Assembly (NCBI GenBank): GCA_013400115.1
Contig: VXBP01010419.1
Location: 21,074-85,073 of the forward strand
Reading direction: 5' to 3'
DNA from: Rhinopomastus cyanomelas
Lineage: Eukaryota > Chordata > Aves > Bucerotiformes > Rhinopomastidae
Length of the DNA: 64,000 bases
This document shows, in pieces, positions 1 through 14,374 of this stretch. The notes beneath the pieces are model-generated. The model had not been told where the DNA came from and searched no databases. It saw only the letters and a program-made list of their open reading frames with translations. A program made the position numbers and the translations under genes. The stretch's first letter is position 1. Each line of letters opens with the position of its first letter.

Positions 1-3000
1 GAAGGCAGAGGGGAGCAGAACACCCTTGAGGCCTGCTCAGATTGCCATGAACTTGTTTGCTGTGTGAGGATAAGCACTGAGATGACCTTTCCCAGTTCCT
101 CTGCTTGATGCTTTGTCTCAGGCACATTCTTGCCTGCCCTACAGGTGAAGATATTTTTTTGGGGCGGGGGCAGTAATGACAGATCTGTTACGGTTTTTCT
201 CTTGCTCCCTCTGGGATAGGCATGCACTTTTCTGAGATCTTTGCTCAGCAGCTTTAGATGCATTTGGTGCACAGTCGCTGAAGTTGCTAGCTTCCAACCA
301 ACCCTACAAAAGCTGAGCAGAAGGAGAAAGCAACCTCCTGGACTGTGGTTGACGGCAGAGCCCAGAAAGCAAGACAGGCTCTGGTACACTCAGTGCGTAG
401 TTGTGTATGTGTGTGTGTGGAATGGCTGGCACCCAGTGGGATCCTGCACCCATACCACATGGAGCAGGATACATCCTTTACTTCAGATGTCTGGTCCCTC
501 GGGATGCCAGCAGGGATGTTCACAAGAATTGTCTCAGGTACAGAGAGGGATAGCAAAGGGACATCTACATGCTGATATTTGAGAAACCAGATGCATTTCC
601 CAGCTCTTCCTGGCAGATAGGACAGTTTTCATCAGGTGGTGTCCCTCGGCCAAGCCTCCCCAGGGGCAGCAGGCACTCACACATCTAGCTTTATGCGTCA
701 GATACCCAAGACATGACATGAGTGTGGTTTTGTGCAGGTGGGCTCTATCCCAGTCTCCAAAGAGCAGCTGGTGGCAAAGCCCAGCACACCGAAAGCAGAG
801 CCATAGACTTGTCTCAGCTCAGGCTTGTCTGGAGTCCAGCCCTTTTCCTTTTTGGTGGCCAGAAGTGGGGAAGGCTGCTCTTATCTAAAGGTCAGCGGGG
901 ACACAGCTGACAAGTAGCGCTGTCTCTGGCCTGTCATTGTGCATGTCACACAGATGTTGAAATAAGGCTGACTGGGGCCTGGGGGTCAGCTGGGAGGTTT
1001 TTGGAGGAGCTGTTTTGTTCTAGAGAAAGATGCATTAGCTTGTGCTAAATGCTGAAGTTGTTACAGCCTTTTCCCCTGCTGGTTAGATGAAAGGGGAGGG
1101 GGAACGAGGTCTGGAACTCGTAGTCCTGAATAACTTAATGGTTATGATCTGTACTTTGAAGCAAGATAATAAAAGACATCTTTTTATGCTATTCATTTCA
1201 GGAGCCTTTACTCTTCAGCCAGGATTTTTGTGCCTGCTGGGAAAGGCCTGATGGAAAATCTTAAAACTTTCAGAAATCCTGTCTGAGACTTTTGCTTTGT
1301 TCTTTACCTCTGAGGTTTATGTAGCGTTTGTATGGTCTTATCCATCAGACAGGACAATAAACATCAGGAACCTCCAGATCACAAAGGGACCAAGTTGCCA
1401 ACCCAGAGCTCAATTTATCTCTCATAAATCCCAGATGCTGGACCAGAGCAGTGTAAATACTACAGAATTCTGGAAAGCTGTTGAAAACTGCTTTCTCAGG
1501 CTCTGCCTAAATTCTGAAGGTGTCAAAAACCAGTAGGAATGACCAGAGCAAATGCCCAACAATAGATCTTGATGAAGGATGGACTGCTCCTCACTGCTGC
1601 ATCCATGCTGCAAAATCTGACGTAGAGCTCTAGAGACTTAGGGACCATAAGATCATGCATGCGAGTTCTGACCAAGGGATTGAAGTGGCCTAAATGCCCA
1701 AGAGACACTGAAATGAGGCAACGTTGGAAAGTGTCTTTTGGGTATCAGAGATGAGCAGTGTGATCATGGGGGCTGGAATCTGCTGTGGCAGCGATCCCAC
1801 ACACTCCAAGCCAGCTGGGGAGGGCGGGGACAAACTGCTGTGTGGATCACAGATTGGTTTAGGTGGAAAGTGGAATTAGCCCAGGTAAGATCAGCTATTT
1901 AGGCACTCAATTAAGGGGTTCTGATTCTTCAAAAAATCTGAGGTAAAATAATGAGTTTCCCATTTAGTTCAGTAACCTCCACTACAGCAGCTGCAGAGAT
2001 GTTTTCAGACGTGCGAGTCTAAGCATGACTAAGACTGGAACCCCAATTCCCAGCAGGATTTCTACGCCTTTGACTAGGATTTTGCCTTATTTCCTCAGTC
2101 AATTGGAAGCTAAATGTGGAGCATCTCAGCTCTCTTCGAGACATACTGCTTTAATAAGCTGTTCCATTTTTAATGAAGCCTAGATACCGCTTTTCCAAAG
2201 AGCTTCTGAAAATCAATAGTGCTCTTTTACGACAATATATCTTTACAGTGGCAGGTCAATAAGGAAGAAAAATGCAAAGCCTCTGGGGACATGGCTACCT
2301 TCTTACCTGTAATGATGGATTTTATATGATAAAGTTCAGCAAGGTACGTGAACGTATGAATAATCAGGAGAATGTTTCAGCACCTCATCACCTGTGTTGT
2401 GATGTTTGTTCTTTGAGTTATTGTTTGTTGGTAACAATCACTCAGAGGTCAAAGTTGGATTGGCATTTTAGAATTTTAGCATAAGAGCATTATTGGTCAG
2501 AATTTCTTATAGCATTCCTTATACTGTTTTTTTTTAATTATTCTGCTCGAGAGCCAAAACCAGCTGGTGAATAAGGCATCCTTTAGGTAACCTGTTATTA
2601 AACCTGACCATCAATATTCAGACTTGTCACATCAGAATAAGTAATCATCCGAAAAAGAAGTTAAACTGTCTGATAAATTCATTTAAATAATAAATCTCTT
2701 TCTTGATTAGATCAGAAATGCTTTACTTTATTAAAAGCTCAACAGCTAAATTAATCTGACTCAAGTTTGGAAATTCATATAAAACTCTAACCACGTGTGT
2801 CTGCTTCCTTTAACTTCAATGAGATCAAAAGAAATGGCTAGTTCTGCTTAATTAGTTGCTTGTAAATTTGCATACTTTCCCTGGCTGAAAGTGTCTGCTT
2901 GCGAGCTGACATTCACTCTGGGCACCTTCTGCTAGGTGCGGGCAGGAAGGGCAAAGAGGAAAAGCATATTCATGCTGCCCAGGCTTTGGCACCTTTGCCA

Positions 3001-6000
3001 GAAAAGATTTCCTGGTGCTGCCCCCACCTTTAATGGGGAGGGCTGGGGGCTGCTGTGGAGGGATGCAGAAAGCCTGCATCTGCCTTCTGGTATCAAACAT
3101 CCATCCCTTCCCAGTACATTCCTGCACATCCTCTGCTCTGCTGCCACTGAACAGCTTTAGTAGCTGCTGGCGCCTTTAACTCGCCCGTGTTTACTTGGTC
3201 TGTCCCCTGCCCAGGGGAATATGTAACCTTGGAAAAAAATCTCTGCTCTCCCTGTCCTCCCCACCCCCGCCCCCGCTTCCCTTCGCACTCTCTGACGGAT
3301 GTTGCCTGCACTTGGTGCCTTGTCAATACCAAGAGGCTCCACACAATACCTTCACAGGCTATTTTAAGATTTATCTTGCAGACTTCCTCATTTTCCTGAT
3401 TCTATCTCTCTCTGTCTCTAAAAATCTTATCACCAGTTTAGGTAAAAGCCTGTCCTCTGCTTTAAAACCAGATACACAATGTCCTAAGAACTCCACTATT
3501 CCATTCGTTTTGGTTTTTAGTTTTCCCCTTAGATGATTTGTGCAAGGAAAAATCACTTCTGCTTTGTGAGTGACATTAATCCCAGACTTTCACACACTTC
3601 TGGGTAATCCTACTGTCCTGGCACACTTGGTCTTATTTTTGCTATTTCTTTTCTCTATATGTCCTAACTGTTTATGTTTTATTCTCCCTTCACCTTTCTC
3701 CAATATTTTTAGTTTAAAATGTCTCACACATTTATGGGTTCCCCTTGAAAACAAAGTGATATAGCATTAGAGGCTGAAGTAGAGGATAACATCAAAATTG
3801 GATGCTTTGGAATTATATCCACTTCTGGCAGGATAGGATCAATAGCCAGGAGCAAATCACTCAATGAATCCATCTTGTTTCAGCTGTCTTTGAACTGGAC
3901 AGAATTTTTGCCAGTCTCTTACTGTAGCCTGTTTCAAACACTACCCCTTGGACAGCATTGGATGGAGGGCACTGGAGGGGTCTCAGGTAAAAAAATAGCT
4001 GGGCCCAGGTAAATCATTACGTACAGAAAAGGTAGTGAGATGGGTGATGAGAAGGACAATGTGACCTCTCAGTTGAAAGCCCAAGGAATTCTTCTGTTAA
4101 TACAGACAACAGGCACAATTGTGTTCACAGGAGAATTAATGAAAAGAACAGAAGTCTGGGACACATTCATTTTACCCCAAAATAATCAGGTCTTTCCTTG
4201 GTTATATTAATACGGAATTTCTTTACTTGAAAACAAAAACCAGTTTCAATAGCAAAATAGTTTATAATTCAGCTTGTATCTACAACCACTTCTAATCCAG
4301 AAACCCCAATGTTTTCTTTCCAAACATTCTTGGGGTGTTTTTTTCACTGAGCTTGGGGCCAGATTCCAGGAGCTAAAATACTTAACAGTGGGTGTGGAGC
4401 CACATCTGAGACAGGGATTAAACATCGCAGTTCTTCCCACAGCGTTATGGTGGAGCAGAAAGGGGGAAGAGAAAGGATGTTATATCGAGGAGAAATCACA
4501 TTTATCTTGAAGTGACTAGCAAGTCATCTCCTTTGCAGAATACTTTCAGCGGCCAGCTGGGCTGTGTCCTGGAAAACGGTATTAGCAGATTAATTAGTAA
4601 TGGATTTTTAACAATAGTGTACAAGATATGCACTGGGGGGAAGATCAGGCAGTTGAATTGAATTATTGTACTTGCATAGGTTTTGAGATTGACTACTTCA
4701 TGCTTTTCATTAAATTATTATAAGTTATGTGCTTTTCAAGTAACAGTCTTCTCTGAGAGATTATTTTCTCTTGACCCATCTCCATATAGAATTATTTCCA
4801 TGGCAACAGTTTAAGTGATTTGAGAAGGAACATTATGAACATTGGTTACCATTGGGTTAAAACACTCTTTTGAATGCAAAGCAAAAATACAGCAGATTTG
4901 TGCTTTATAAAAGATGAAGAACGGCCTTTGAAAGAGTCACAGCTATATAAAGAGGAAATTCATACTTGGTCTTTCATTATTTGTCTTGTAGCAAAAGTGT
5001 ATTTTAAAAGCAGGGCTATAAACATGCTGTTATCATTAGACCTAATAAATCTGATGTTTATCTCTAGTTGAAAGTAATGGGACATACAAGATCCACTACT
5101 TCTCCTGAGTCAGCAGACTGATAAAGCAGTGCATCATAACCACTATTTGGTGTTCCCTTGTTGTTTCCTCAGTGTTGAAATGTTTAGGTCAGTTGAACGT
5201 TTTAAATGTAAAAAATAAATTAGATGAGCTGGGAGAGACAGATGACAGTCACCCTGGGGTAAGTGAGGAATCAGTTGAAGCACATCTTGACACATCAGCA
5301 ATTATCTTGAAGTATGAAACAAGGGTGGAAGAAGACATCCTGGCAGGCTGGAGAGGAGGAAACAATGAAAGGAAAGTGAAAAGATATGGACTGAGAGAAG
5401 GGAGACCTATCAGGCTTCCTTTGGTGCCCAGAAGGATTCTGCATTAATTTGACAACAACTTGATAAGCCAGCAGGATAAAATAAAAACATATCAAAAGCA
5501 GATTTTTCAAAAACAAGTCACATAAGTCCAGTCTGACACCTTCCTTTGACAGAATAACTGGTCCTGTGGAGAGAGGCAAAGCAGCTGATATGTGCCATCA
5601 TGACCTCAGAAATACCTTTGTCATGGCCAGATTACAATTTTATATACAACCTAAGAGAACGTGAACAAGACAAAGTCATAACGACGTAGGCTCTGAACTG
5701 CCTCATGGATGACACCCAAAACCAAGCTGTCAGTAGTTCACTCTCCAGCGAATTTTTCTTCACAAGAGTTTGCAAATACTTTTAGTCAATTTGGTTTTTT
5801 CTTTCAAGTACTGAATGCATTTCCATTTGTGGAGGGATGAAGCCCCTGGAGGAGAGCGTGCAAACCTATTCAAGGGATGCAGCAGGACTCAGAGCAGTCT
5901 GTAAAGGGGAAAGCACTACCAACGAAGAGTAATGCAGTGAAATGTTAAATTTGGGAAGAGAGGATCAAATGTACAAAGAAGACAACAAAAGAGCATCCTA

Positions 6001-6400
6001 CTTCTCCTCCCAAGCCAACACAATTAAAAACCATCCCCAGGCATAAGTTTGTATTCAATAGACGATGAAATGCTAATTACAAGGGAAAATGTACCCTGGG
6101 TTGTGCTGGTAAGAATGTCACAGGCTGCAAGTTCATTCTGCTTTTCTTGTTGAATCTTGGGCTTGTGTGCTAAAACCAGTTTAAGAGAGGTTGGCCAATG
6201 TCCAGGATGGGCAGCTGTGACAGAGTTTTAAGAAATTTGAGTCAGGAAGAAAGGCAGGCAAATTGCTTTGGGAAAGAGAGGGCTCAGGAGAGTCGAGTGG
6301 GCGGTAGTCTCTGAATGTGGGCAGTAGGAAGCACAGTGAGCAGTTTTTTCTGTCAGTTTGGTAGCACTAGGCAAAACATATTTGACTGAAGCTGCTGCAA
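1..6400. other. Intergenic DNA, no gene recognised
   Basis: All six frames hold only short, unrelated open stretches, none with a recognisable domain or a convincing exon structure. The stretch includes a short TG-rich run at 402-419, a pyrimidine/C-rich patch near 3240-3290, and AT-rich blocks around 2150-2830 and 4560-4740 with several TAAT/ATTA cores. No LINE or LTR was recognised with confidence. I infer intergenic sequence. If synteny with mammals holds, it would lie on the RHOB side of HS1BP3. Confidence 0.6.
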
Positions 6401-6410
6401 AAATTTGGGT

Positions 6411-6565
6411 GAGACAGTAAGAAAATATTTCTAACTGTAAAGTGACAAAGCAGGGGAAGGAGTTCCAGAACCTCTTGCACTGGTGATTTTAAAGAGCAGG
6501 TTAGATGAGTTTTCACCAGGGATAGTCTAGATATGTTTGTTCCATCCTTGAGACTTGTGCCATTC
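6411..6565 (+). repeat. Old CR1-like LINE 3' fragment
   Basis: The stretch follows the order seen in CR1 3' regions: a 'lysine-rich then TTTCT' stretch, then GGAGTTCCAGAACCTCTTGC, then AAAGAGCAGGTTAGATGAGT, then CAGGGATAGTCTAGA. The match is degenerate and lacks the terminal tail repeats, so this is an ancient, truncated copy. Orientation is inferred from the order of these blocks. Confidence 0.5.
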
Positions 6566-7223
6566 CTGTCGCCTGTGCTGGATGGTGCATACGTGTAAGG
6601 TCACCTACATGTAGACTGTGGGAAGATGACACTGGATGATGTTTTCCTCACACTTTTGAAAGTTTTCTTTACACTCAATGAAGGTTTTCTTCTCCATCAC
6701 TCAAATGTCAACAGAAAAGGTCTGGAAGCAGGAGAGACACCAGGAACACATTTTAACCAGCTAGGTTCACAGGGTTGCCCTGATGAAGTCCTTTGAAGCA
6801 AACTCCGTGACTGCACCATGAAAGAGCATTTGTGCCATCTCTTCAGAGCTCAGCTCCTACTCTCACAGCACATCATCTGGTCCAGGCACAAACAAAACGG
6901 TACCTCAGAAGATCTCAAAAGCCCTGCTCCTTTTCAAAACCATCATTGCCTACCTGCCTAGCTTTGGGTATGTATTTTTCTGCTTATCTACTTCACTGAG
7001 CAAGGCCCAGAGGGAGAAGATTAGGGCCAAGAACAAAGCCAAATTTGCCTGAAGGCTTCCTGAGGCACTTGATAGATTTATCTGGAATTTTATTAGCAAA
7101 AAGCCTTCATTCACTTGGGCAGGCTCTAAGCATCTCATCTGATCCCATCAAGAGATTCAGGTATCAAGAATTCTGTATCAAGATGCTGTAATTGCTCATG
7201 ACTATGCATTTGTGTGAGAGCAC

Positions 7224-7244
7224 TGTGTGTGTGTGTGTGTGTGT
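7224..7244. repeat. (TG)n microsatellite
   Basis: About ten uninterrupted TG dinucleotides are followed directly by a C/G-rich segment. This is a simple sequence repeat, probably length-polymorphic. Confidence 0.9.
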
Positions 7245-10200
7245 CCCCGGCTGCTGGCCTGGGCGGGTTTTCATGCTGCAAGGTAATCATGGTTTATGCA
7301 AAAGTCTCTGCTGGGAACACGCACACTGTGTAATCCCTGACGCTAAGCGACTGAAAACAGAACTTCCTGAGGAGCACGTTTAATCCAGACAGATGAAATA
7401 AATTTTGGATGGTTTCCATTTCTCAAATCATAAAGGATAAAGGAAGAAGCAGCTTATCAGGTTGGGGACAACACCACTCTCTTCTGCAGTTTTTAAAAAC
7501 AGACGTTGCTGTGTTCACAGCGGATCTTCTTCTAACATGATTTTTCCTTTTTTTGTAAATTTTCAGTCTTGCCTAGGTACTCTTTCTCAATTCTAATCCT
7601 TTAATCTCAGTGTAATAAAGTTTCTCCTAAAAGCTGGCATTGGAAGTGCTCTTAAAAGTTGCTTGGAATGCACACAGCAATTTGAAGAAATTCAAACTCG
7701 TATTTATGTCTTCTCACTGATTTAAATCATGTGGCCTTTTAGAAGCAGGCTGCAGCCAGGATGGCTCTAAGTGAACCAGAGAAGCTTATTCTAACCTCTG
7801 TTAAGCTTTCCTGGTTTGTGGTAATAGCAGGCTACAGTCTAAATACTTTTTGGGGATGAAACTTGGCTGTGTGGGTGAAATGGCTGTTCTGTTTTTAACA
7901 ACAAGAGCTTGTGTTCATGCATTATTTTGCACTTTTTGGGGTGCAGAAAAAGCTTTTATAGGTTAATTGCCAGCAGGATGCAGTTCTGATCCCATCGGTG
8001 TTTGGTACTGGTTAAATTTAACAAAGCTCAATGGCTTCTAAAACTCTGAAGTAATCTCCTGCGTGGACACTGCTGTCCTGACTGCTGCCTGCTCTGGGTC
8101 AGCACATGGTGCCCCTTCCCACAGAGGCATGAAGGACAGCAAGATGGCAGCAGCTTGGGGGACAACCTCCCAAATTGGGCTGCTCAGAAACATGACTTCT
8201 TACCCAGCTGTTTTCCTAGCTAGGGAGGTTAAGTGTTTCAACAGGGCTTCGAGGCAGTGCTGGGTGTGTATCTCAGTGGGAGACACTGACACCAGGATTT
8301 TTGCTGGTGGGAGCTCAGGCATTGCTCAGTGAATAGAGGCATCAGTGGGTTTTGGTGCCATGACTTGGCGCTTCCCAGATGGAGGGACACTTGCCACCCT
8401 AATCAGCTTGATGTTGCCTTTCTCATAAAAAGCCCTTTAGTCAGTAGTTTTCTCTTGTGCATTTACCTTTACTCAATAGCTACAGGCTATCCTGTGCACA
8501 GATTTCCTTCTAGTGTTGCAGTGAATGGCCCTGGAAAACTTTTCTGTGCCTTTCTGCAAGCCACTGTTCCTGGGAGACAGGACTCTTACTGGCAAGAACC
8601 TTCCAGGAGCAGAAAATGTTACCAAACATCTTAAAAGCCCACCCTCCTTTTCTTCCCTTTTTCATTAAATAAAAAGAGCCTACTTCAGTCTAGGCTTTTG
8701 TATCTCAGTAATGACTTCACCTTCATGGAATCATGCTCTCTCTTGCTACACACTTTGAGGTCTTTAAGGACCAAAATATTTCCAAGCCTTTTGTTGACTT
8801 AGTTATTTTTATGTTTTAAAGTTCAGTGACAACCCTTTCTTCCTCCTTATGTCTGTATTGTGTCCTGCTGGGATAAGAGGGAGAACCTGTACTTCCTTGG
8901 ACTTCGATCATCACCTCCTCATTTTTGATGATAGCAATCTCATAAACAACATTAAATTCTTCTGTTTCAGTTTCACAGGGAGGATTAGTTGTTGTGCTGC
9001 AAAGGTGAAGACTGAAGGTGGAAGGAGACTGCAGTCAATTCAGCGATTTGGAAGTGCCTTTACCCATCTTTCCTTTGTTTGCAGTACTTAGTTAGGCACA
9101 TTAATAACTGAATAGAAATCAAACTGCTTTCGGATGAGATGAGGCATCAGTTCAATAGGAGCAAAGTATTTCATTAAAAAGAGCTCAGCGAGATGAAAAC
9201 ACTAAAACTGGCTTATGAGAAAAAGGGCAGCAAACTTATCCGTGCCAGTTGCAAACCAGCAATAACCAGAGTTTGCAAAGATGTCGGTTTAATCACTAAT
9301 TGACAGGACCATTGTTCGCAAACCTCGAGGCAGGAACTGTGTTGCTGCTGTGGGATCCAATCCAGTCCCCATGGCAAGGGCTGGTGCAGGAGCTTCCCAG
9401 CACCATAAGCTCCAGTCCCTTCATGCAGCCTCCAGTGGGGAACCTGGGGGTCCTTCTGTTACACCTTCCTGCTATGCCCCTCGAGTCCAGAGGGTAAAAT
9501 ATTTGTGTTCATTTGCAATTCACTAGGGTTGAGAGGCAACTCTGCCCGTGGCATTTATTAGCCATGTGGCTCATGCACCCTGTCTCAGGAGGAGTCCGTT
9601 TCTGTACACTGGGTTTGTGGAGGATGATTTGGGTTGAGAGGCCTTTTCCGCAAATAGTCACAAACCCTTCCAGACCAGTTCAGCCCTTCCAGATCATTTC
9701 GGGTAAAGAGGACAATGCTGGGGTTAGCATATTCTGAAGGGGCAACTGGCGTGCCACGTGGGAAAATGCCAGGCACCCCCGTGCCTCTGTGCCGCTCCTC
9801 TTGGCATGATCAGTATCTGCCTGGATTTCAAGAGGAGCCTTTCAAAGCCAGAGTTTAAATGGAGCATTTGAAGCTTCTTTGTCCCAGAACAGCAAATGTC
9901 AGGAGCTGTAGGTTCACTGCAGCAGCCTGGTTCAGCTCACAGGCTTTCTTTGTGCTTCTCAAATTTACGTGACCTCATGTCCTGAGATCAATGGGCAGTG
10001 CTTGCGTATCCCCTGGGTGCTGAAAGGCAACACCTCGATGACTCTGTGCGCAGGGATAGAGCAGCTGGCTCTTTGCGGGCTCCAACAGCGGGATTCTGGT
10101 CACCAGTTTTGTTTCGATGCTCCATGAAACTGCCTGCTGTAGGTTATATAAAGCTGACTGAAGTGCAGCCCTGCAGTAATTAATTAGGTAGGCAAGGCTG

Positions 10201-11160
10201 GGCACTACTGGGACATGTTTCAGTTTCACCAGAGACAACTGAGGATACACTGCAAATTGCCTTACCAGGAGAGCCTCCCCTGCTGTCATCCATATTCCCA
10301 TGGATCACAGAGGACAGTACTACTAAGGTGACAGGGAAATGCTCTAAACCCTAGCCCTACCAAGGCTAGTGCTTTTCATTCATCTCTTTCACACTCAGGG
10401 GGTTGAAGGCCTACATCATTAACAACCTTAAGCCTTACATCCCATCCTGATAGCTCCTGTGGGAGCTATCCTGAGGAGGTTTTTCACCTGGAGTATCCTC
10501 ATACTGGAGTCGGTTCAAGCATTCCTGCACACAAGAGCTGTGGGTGCAGGTTTTGGGATGGAGGAGCTCTGATTGCTGTCACGCAGAAGATGACTGGCAG
10601 CTTTGCTAGCATGTTCCTGAGGACAGACCTTGTGCTGAGCTAAAACACTGCTGACAGCTTGGTTTGTGCCTGGTAGCAGCTCAGGTAGTAGCTGCTGAGG
10701 CCTTAAATGCAGGAGGACACAGAGCAGTGTCAGTAGTCTGGGAATAATGTGGCACCTGGGAAGGCAGTCTGGTGCCCAAATTCAATTATCCTAGCCCAGC
10801 ACTCAGTGTGAACTGCACTTCAGCTGCATTAACGGCGCTTTGCTTATGCCACTTCCCAGAGTTTTCACTTTCCCAAAATGGAAATTATAATCCCAGGTAT
10901 TAAAACATCTGTTGGTGGCCTTTCCCTTACTCTAAGTTGTCTGTGAAATGGTGTAATTTAACTGGTGAACAATAAAATGCCGTCTGTTTGCTTACACCTT
11001 GGAGACAGTAAGTCTGCAAGGGCAAGGAGAGGCGTAGTTTGTTGATCAGGTGTTGGTGCTTTTGAAAATGGTTGGCAGTGTTTGCTGGGAAATTGGGAAG
11101 GAGTCTAATGATCCAGAACTAATCTAATTTGCACAGATACTTTAAATGCCACCTTGAAAA
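7245..11160. other. Intergenic DNA, no gene recognised
   Basis: No exon or repeat could be supported. Two stretches look as if they could be conserved non-coding DNA, judged only by motif content. Positions 9121-9305 contain ATTTCATTAAAAAG and a TTTAATCACTAATTGAC block. Positions 10140-10190 contain a TATATAAAG and a TAATTAATTAG cluster. Neither can be shown to be functional from one sequence. Confidence 0.5.
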
Positions 11161-11166
11161 AAAAAA

Positions 11167-11325
11167 ATCACAGAATCACAGGAACATCAGGGATTGGAAG
11201 GGACCTCGAAAGCTCGTCTAGTCCAATCCCCCTGCCACAGCAGGATCACCTAGACCAAGTCACACAGAAACACATCCAGGCGGGTCTTAAGCATCTCCAG
11301 TGAAGGAGACTCCACAACTCAAATT
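11167..11325 (-). repeat. CR1 LINE 3'-end fragment
   Basis: Read on the minus strand this ends in the CR1 tail. On the plus strand it begins with TCACAGAATCACAGG and GGATTGGAAGGGACCT, then TAGTCCAATCCCCCTGCCAC and the 'GAGACTCCACAAC' block. Only the last 160 bp or so of the element is present, the usual result of 5' truncation during target-primed reverse transcription. An A-run at 11158-11167 borders the tail end. Confidence 0.9.
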
Positions 11326-13080
11326 GTGCTGAAATGTTTGGGAAGGTGGATGAGGCTGAGGAACAAACGAAAATTAAAGATCTCAGTGAGGTAGAATTAT
11401 CATCTCTCCTCGTGGGTTACACAGAGCCTGTCGGTGCTCAGGTAGCCAGCAATGGCTGCATGCTTACTTTTAGCACTCACTGTGTCAGAGCTGCTTCTCT
11501 CTGAGCGTATGAGTGCCAGTTGCTCATCTTGAACCCCAAGGGTCTGATGTCGATGTGCTGAGTGTGAGACCGTCTCTTAGTTCTGTCACCGGGTGATGTT
11601 AATAAAGGCTCAGCTTAACAGGTCACTACTGAAAGTTTAAACAGCTAAGGAAGGAAGTGAGACCCCTGTGAAGGCAAGTAGGGACACTTGAAATCATGGC
11701 AGTGGCAGAAACTTCTAGGAGGTGAGAAGGAACAGAAATAAAAATAGAGCATAAATCTTGTTGAAGTAGAGGATAGGGCAAGGCAGAGGCAGTCAAACTG
11801 CAGCATCCCTGCTGGAAAGAACAGATTCAGTCCCTCTCAGAGAAGAATGATTGAAGGAGAGTCATATCTGTCACTGTATTTTGAGTTGTTTGCAAAGTAA
11901 GCTCTTGCTTGTTTTCAGGTAGAAATGGGATTTGGTCAACTCCTGTGGGGAAGCAGGAAGGATGCCTGATCCTCTCAGGCTTTGAGGCACCAGAGCAGCT
12001 GTGTATGCCTGCTGCAGGCTGCTGTGCTTTATCTTCAGGCGCGTGATACCCCAATGTCACAGCAGCACTGTGTTTCCACACATTGTGAAGAGCTACTAAA
12101 AGTGTGGCGTGACTGCACTAATCCTTCAGCTCCTGGACCTGGGTTTCCAATGCTCTCCAAATGCTGGGGAAGCCCCATACTCTCCAGGTCTTGGCAGTCC
12201 TTCAAGTGAGGTGTGATGCTACAGAGAGGTGGGAAGGTTCAGCACCTTTCTCCTCCACAGCCTCCATCAGAAATTATGCCCCAGTCAGCCTGGTTCTTGA
12301 GATGAGACATCCTTGACACTCCTAACCTCACTGGTTAAACCAGCCACAGCATACAGCAGTAACTGGGGGTACCAGGACTATATTATCTAGCTATCTACCT
12401 ATTTTTCTTCTTGTGGGGAGGAGGGAAAGGAAGCAGGAGTTTTAGTGTATTCAGAGTCACCCAGTATCACACATCATTGGTGTGCTCTGTTTTTTTGGTC
12501 TAGGTTCTCTCTAATAGCCAATTGAATCAAACTTTGAATCAAACAGTGGTCTTGGTGGGTTCTCCCTTAACTTCCTCCTACTCTTCTTTCAGTTCCTGCA
12601 TCTTTCTCCAACCCATCTCTAATTCAGTGTTACCAGAGCAAGTGGAATAGGGGCTGCCTTCTTTTTGTAGAGCAGGCACATGGGAAGTACAAGACTTTCC
12701 TTATATCTGTGGTTTTTCTGATGATCAGCTTCTGATCTTTCCCAAAAGGGGACATCATGGTCCAATGGACTTGCAGTGAGAGAGGGACACCTTTGCACTC
12801 TGCCACTCAACACTGACCCTGGATACGCATGCATGGGCTGTCCTCAGAGAAATAGATGACTCAAAGAAAAGGGCAAAATCTGTAATGCCATTCCAGTTTG
12901 ACTCCACTGGCATCTGCAGAAGGGTCACAACTGCTTCTATCTCTGCAGATCAACAACTATCTCCACTAGACCTTCTCAAAACCTCTGAAGGGAGAGGTAG
13001 CAGGCAACAGTTAGAGGAGAGCATCCTTGTGAGGAGTGGTGGAGACCTCTAGTTCAAGGGACACAGTGTTTACACTGGTC
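11326..13080. other. Intergenic DNA, no gene recognised
   Basis: Only short random open frames were seen. No convincing repeat, exon or RNA gene was recognised. Confidence 0.55.
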
Positions 13081-13084
13081 ACAG

Positions 13085-13262
13085 GTCTTTTCCTAGATGA
13101 TGACCACCTGAGGAACATGAATATAAATAAATCTATGGGACCCTCAGCCAGTTTTCAGATGACATCAAGTCAAGTCTGAGAAACACCATTCAAAGGGACC
13201 CATACAAACTGGACAGTTTGGCCTTTCTGAATGTCATGAGGTTTAACAAGGCCAATATGGGA
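13085..13262 (+). repeat. Ancient CR1 LINE fragment (ORF2 remnants)
   Basis: Translation gives a degenerate CR1 block resembling '...LRNMNINKSMGP', which corresponds to the conserved 'KSMGPDGIHP' region of CR1 reverse transcriptase. It then jumps to sequence resembling the later 'DD(T)K...QRD...LDRL...MRFNKAK' part. The two blocks lie close together, so the copy has an internal deletion. Several stops interrupt the frames. It is an old, inactive copy. Confidence 0.55.
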
Positions 13263-14374
13263 TGAACAAAGACCAGTATTGGCTCTCAGGTTGCCTCAGT
13301 TCAGGCTTTCCCCATTTTGCAATGTCTAGTCATGATTGAGTCTGGTCTGGTCTCCATGGCATGCGGTAATGTAGGCATAACGTTAAGAGCTAGAGAGGGT
13401 TGGTGAGTTTGTTCAGACTTCAGTGTGGAACTCTGCTGTTGAGAAGCACTCAGCATTTAAACTGGTTTTTTCCTCAGTGTTTCAGAAAAAGGCCTTCTGT
13501 GCTGCTTCTTTTTCCTAACTTAGGTGACTGGAAGGTGCTAAAGAGCAGCTCACTGGTGTCGCTGCAGGTCAGCAGTTCCAGCCTGCCCAGCACCTGCAGC
13601 TTGTGAGCGTCAGGCACTGGCGTGGGTACAAGACATATCAGTCACCACTGTGCTGCAGAAAGCAGAGGAGATCTCAGCACCGTAGGAGCCAAGGATGCCT
13701 GTAAAACAGTTGCTCCTTGTTTAAACATGCAGGCTGCATCCATGCAAGGAGTCAGGCCAGCCAAGTGTAAAGTCTCAAGAAAGGGAAAGGATCTACAGTA
13801 GTCTTGGTCTGTTAGAGAGTGAGCCTGCTTTCCTACAAGCTGAACCTCAGCGTTAATTAAATTGCTCATGTTCCTCTGGAGGAAACAAGCACACTGATCA
13901 ACAGCACAGGATTAGAGAGCAAGCTGGCAGGAAAAAATGTGGTAGCTCAAGTGAAGAGACCTGAGATAACAGGCAGCCTCTCCTCCATCTGGAACTAAGG
14001 TGTGGGTAATGAAACCAGTGGAAAGCCACTGTGGTGAAAATGACATGTAAACCTCAGATCCTATCCTGCCTTCAGTCCTCTTTGACTTCCACAGAAATGC
14101 TCTGTGGAGATCTGATCTGTGGGGTGCTGCCACAGCTGCTGCAAGGAGTGGGGCAGGTGAGAGAGACCTACTCCCAGCACAGAGGAATGGGTGAAGCCAG
14201 TGAGCTGGGCTGCAAAGTCAAGGCTGTGTCTGTGGGGCTAGCAGGCACTGAGTCTTGTGGCAATTCCCTATTCTGCTTCCAGAACTGAGGCTGCATTGAT
14301 AAGAGCTAGTGGGCAACAGAGCAACCATCTTCAGCTGAAGCAACCAAAATACCTCACTGTGACTGGTCCTGTCA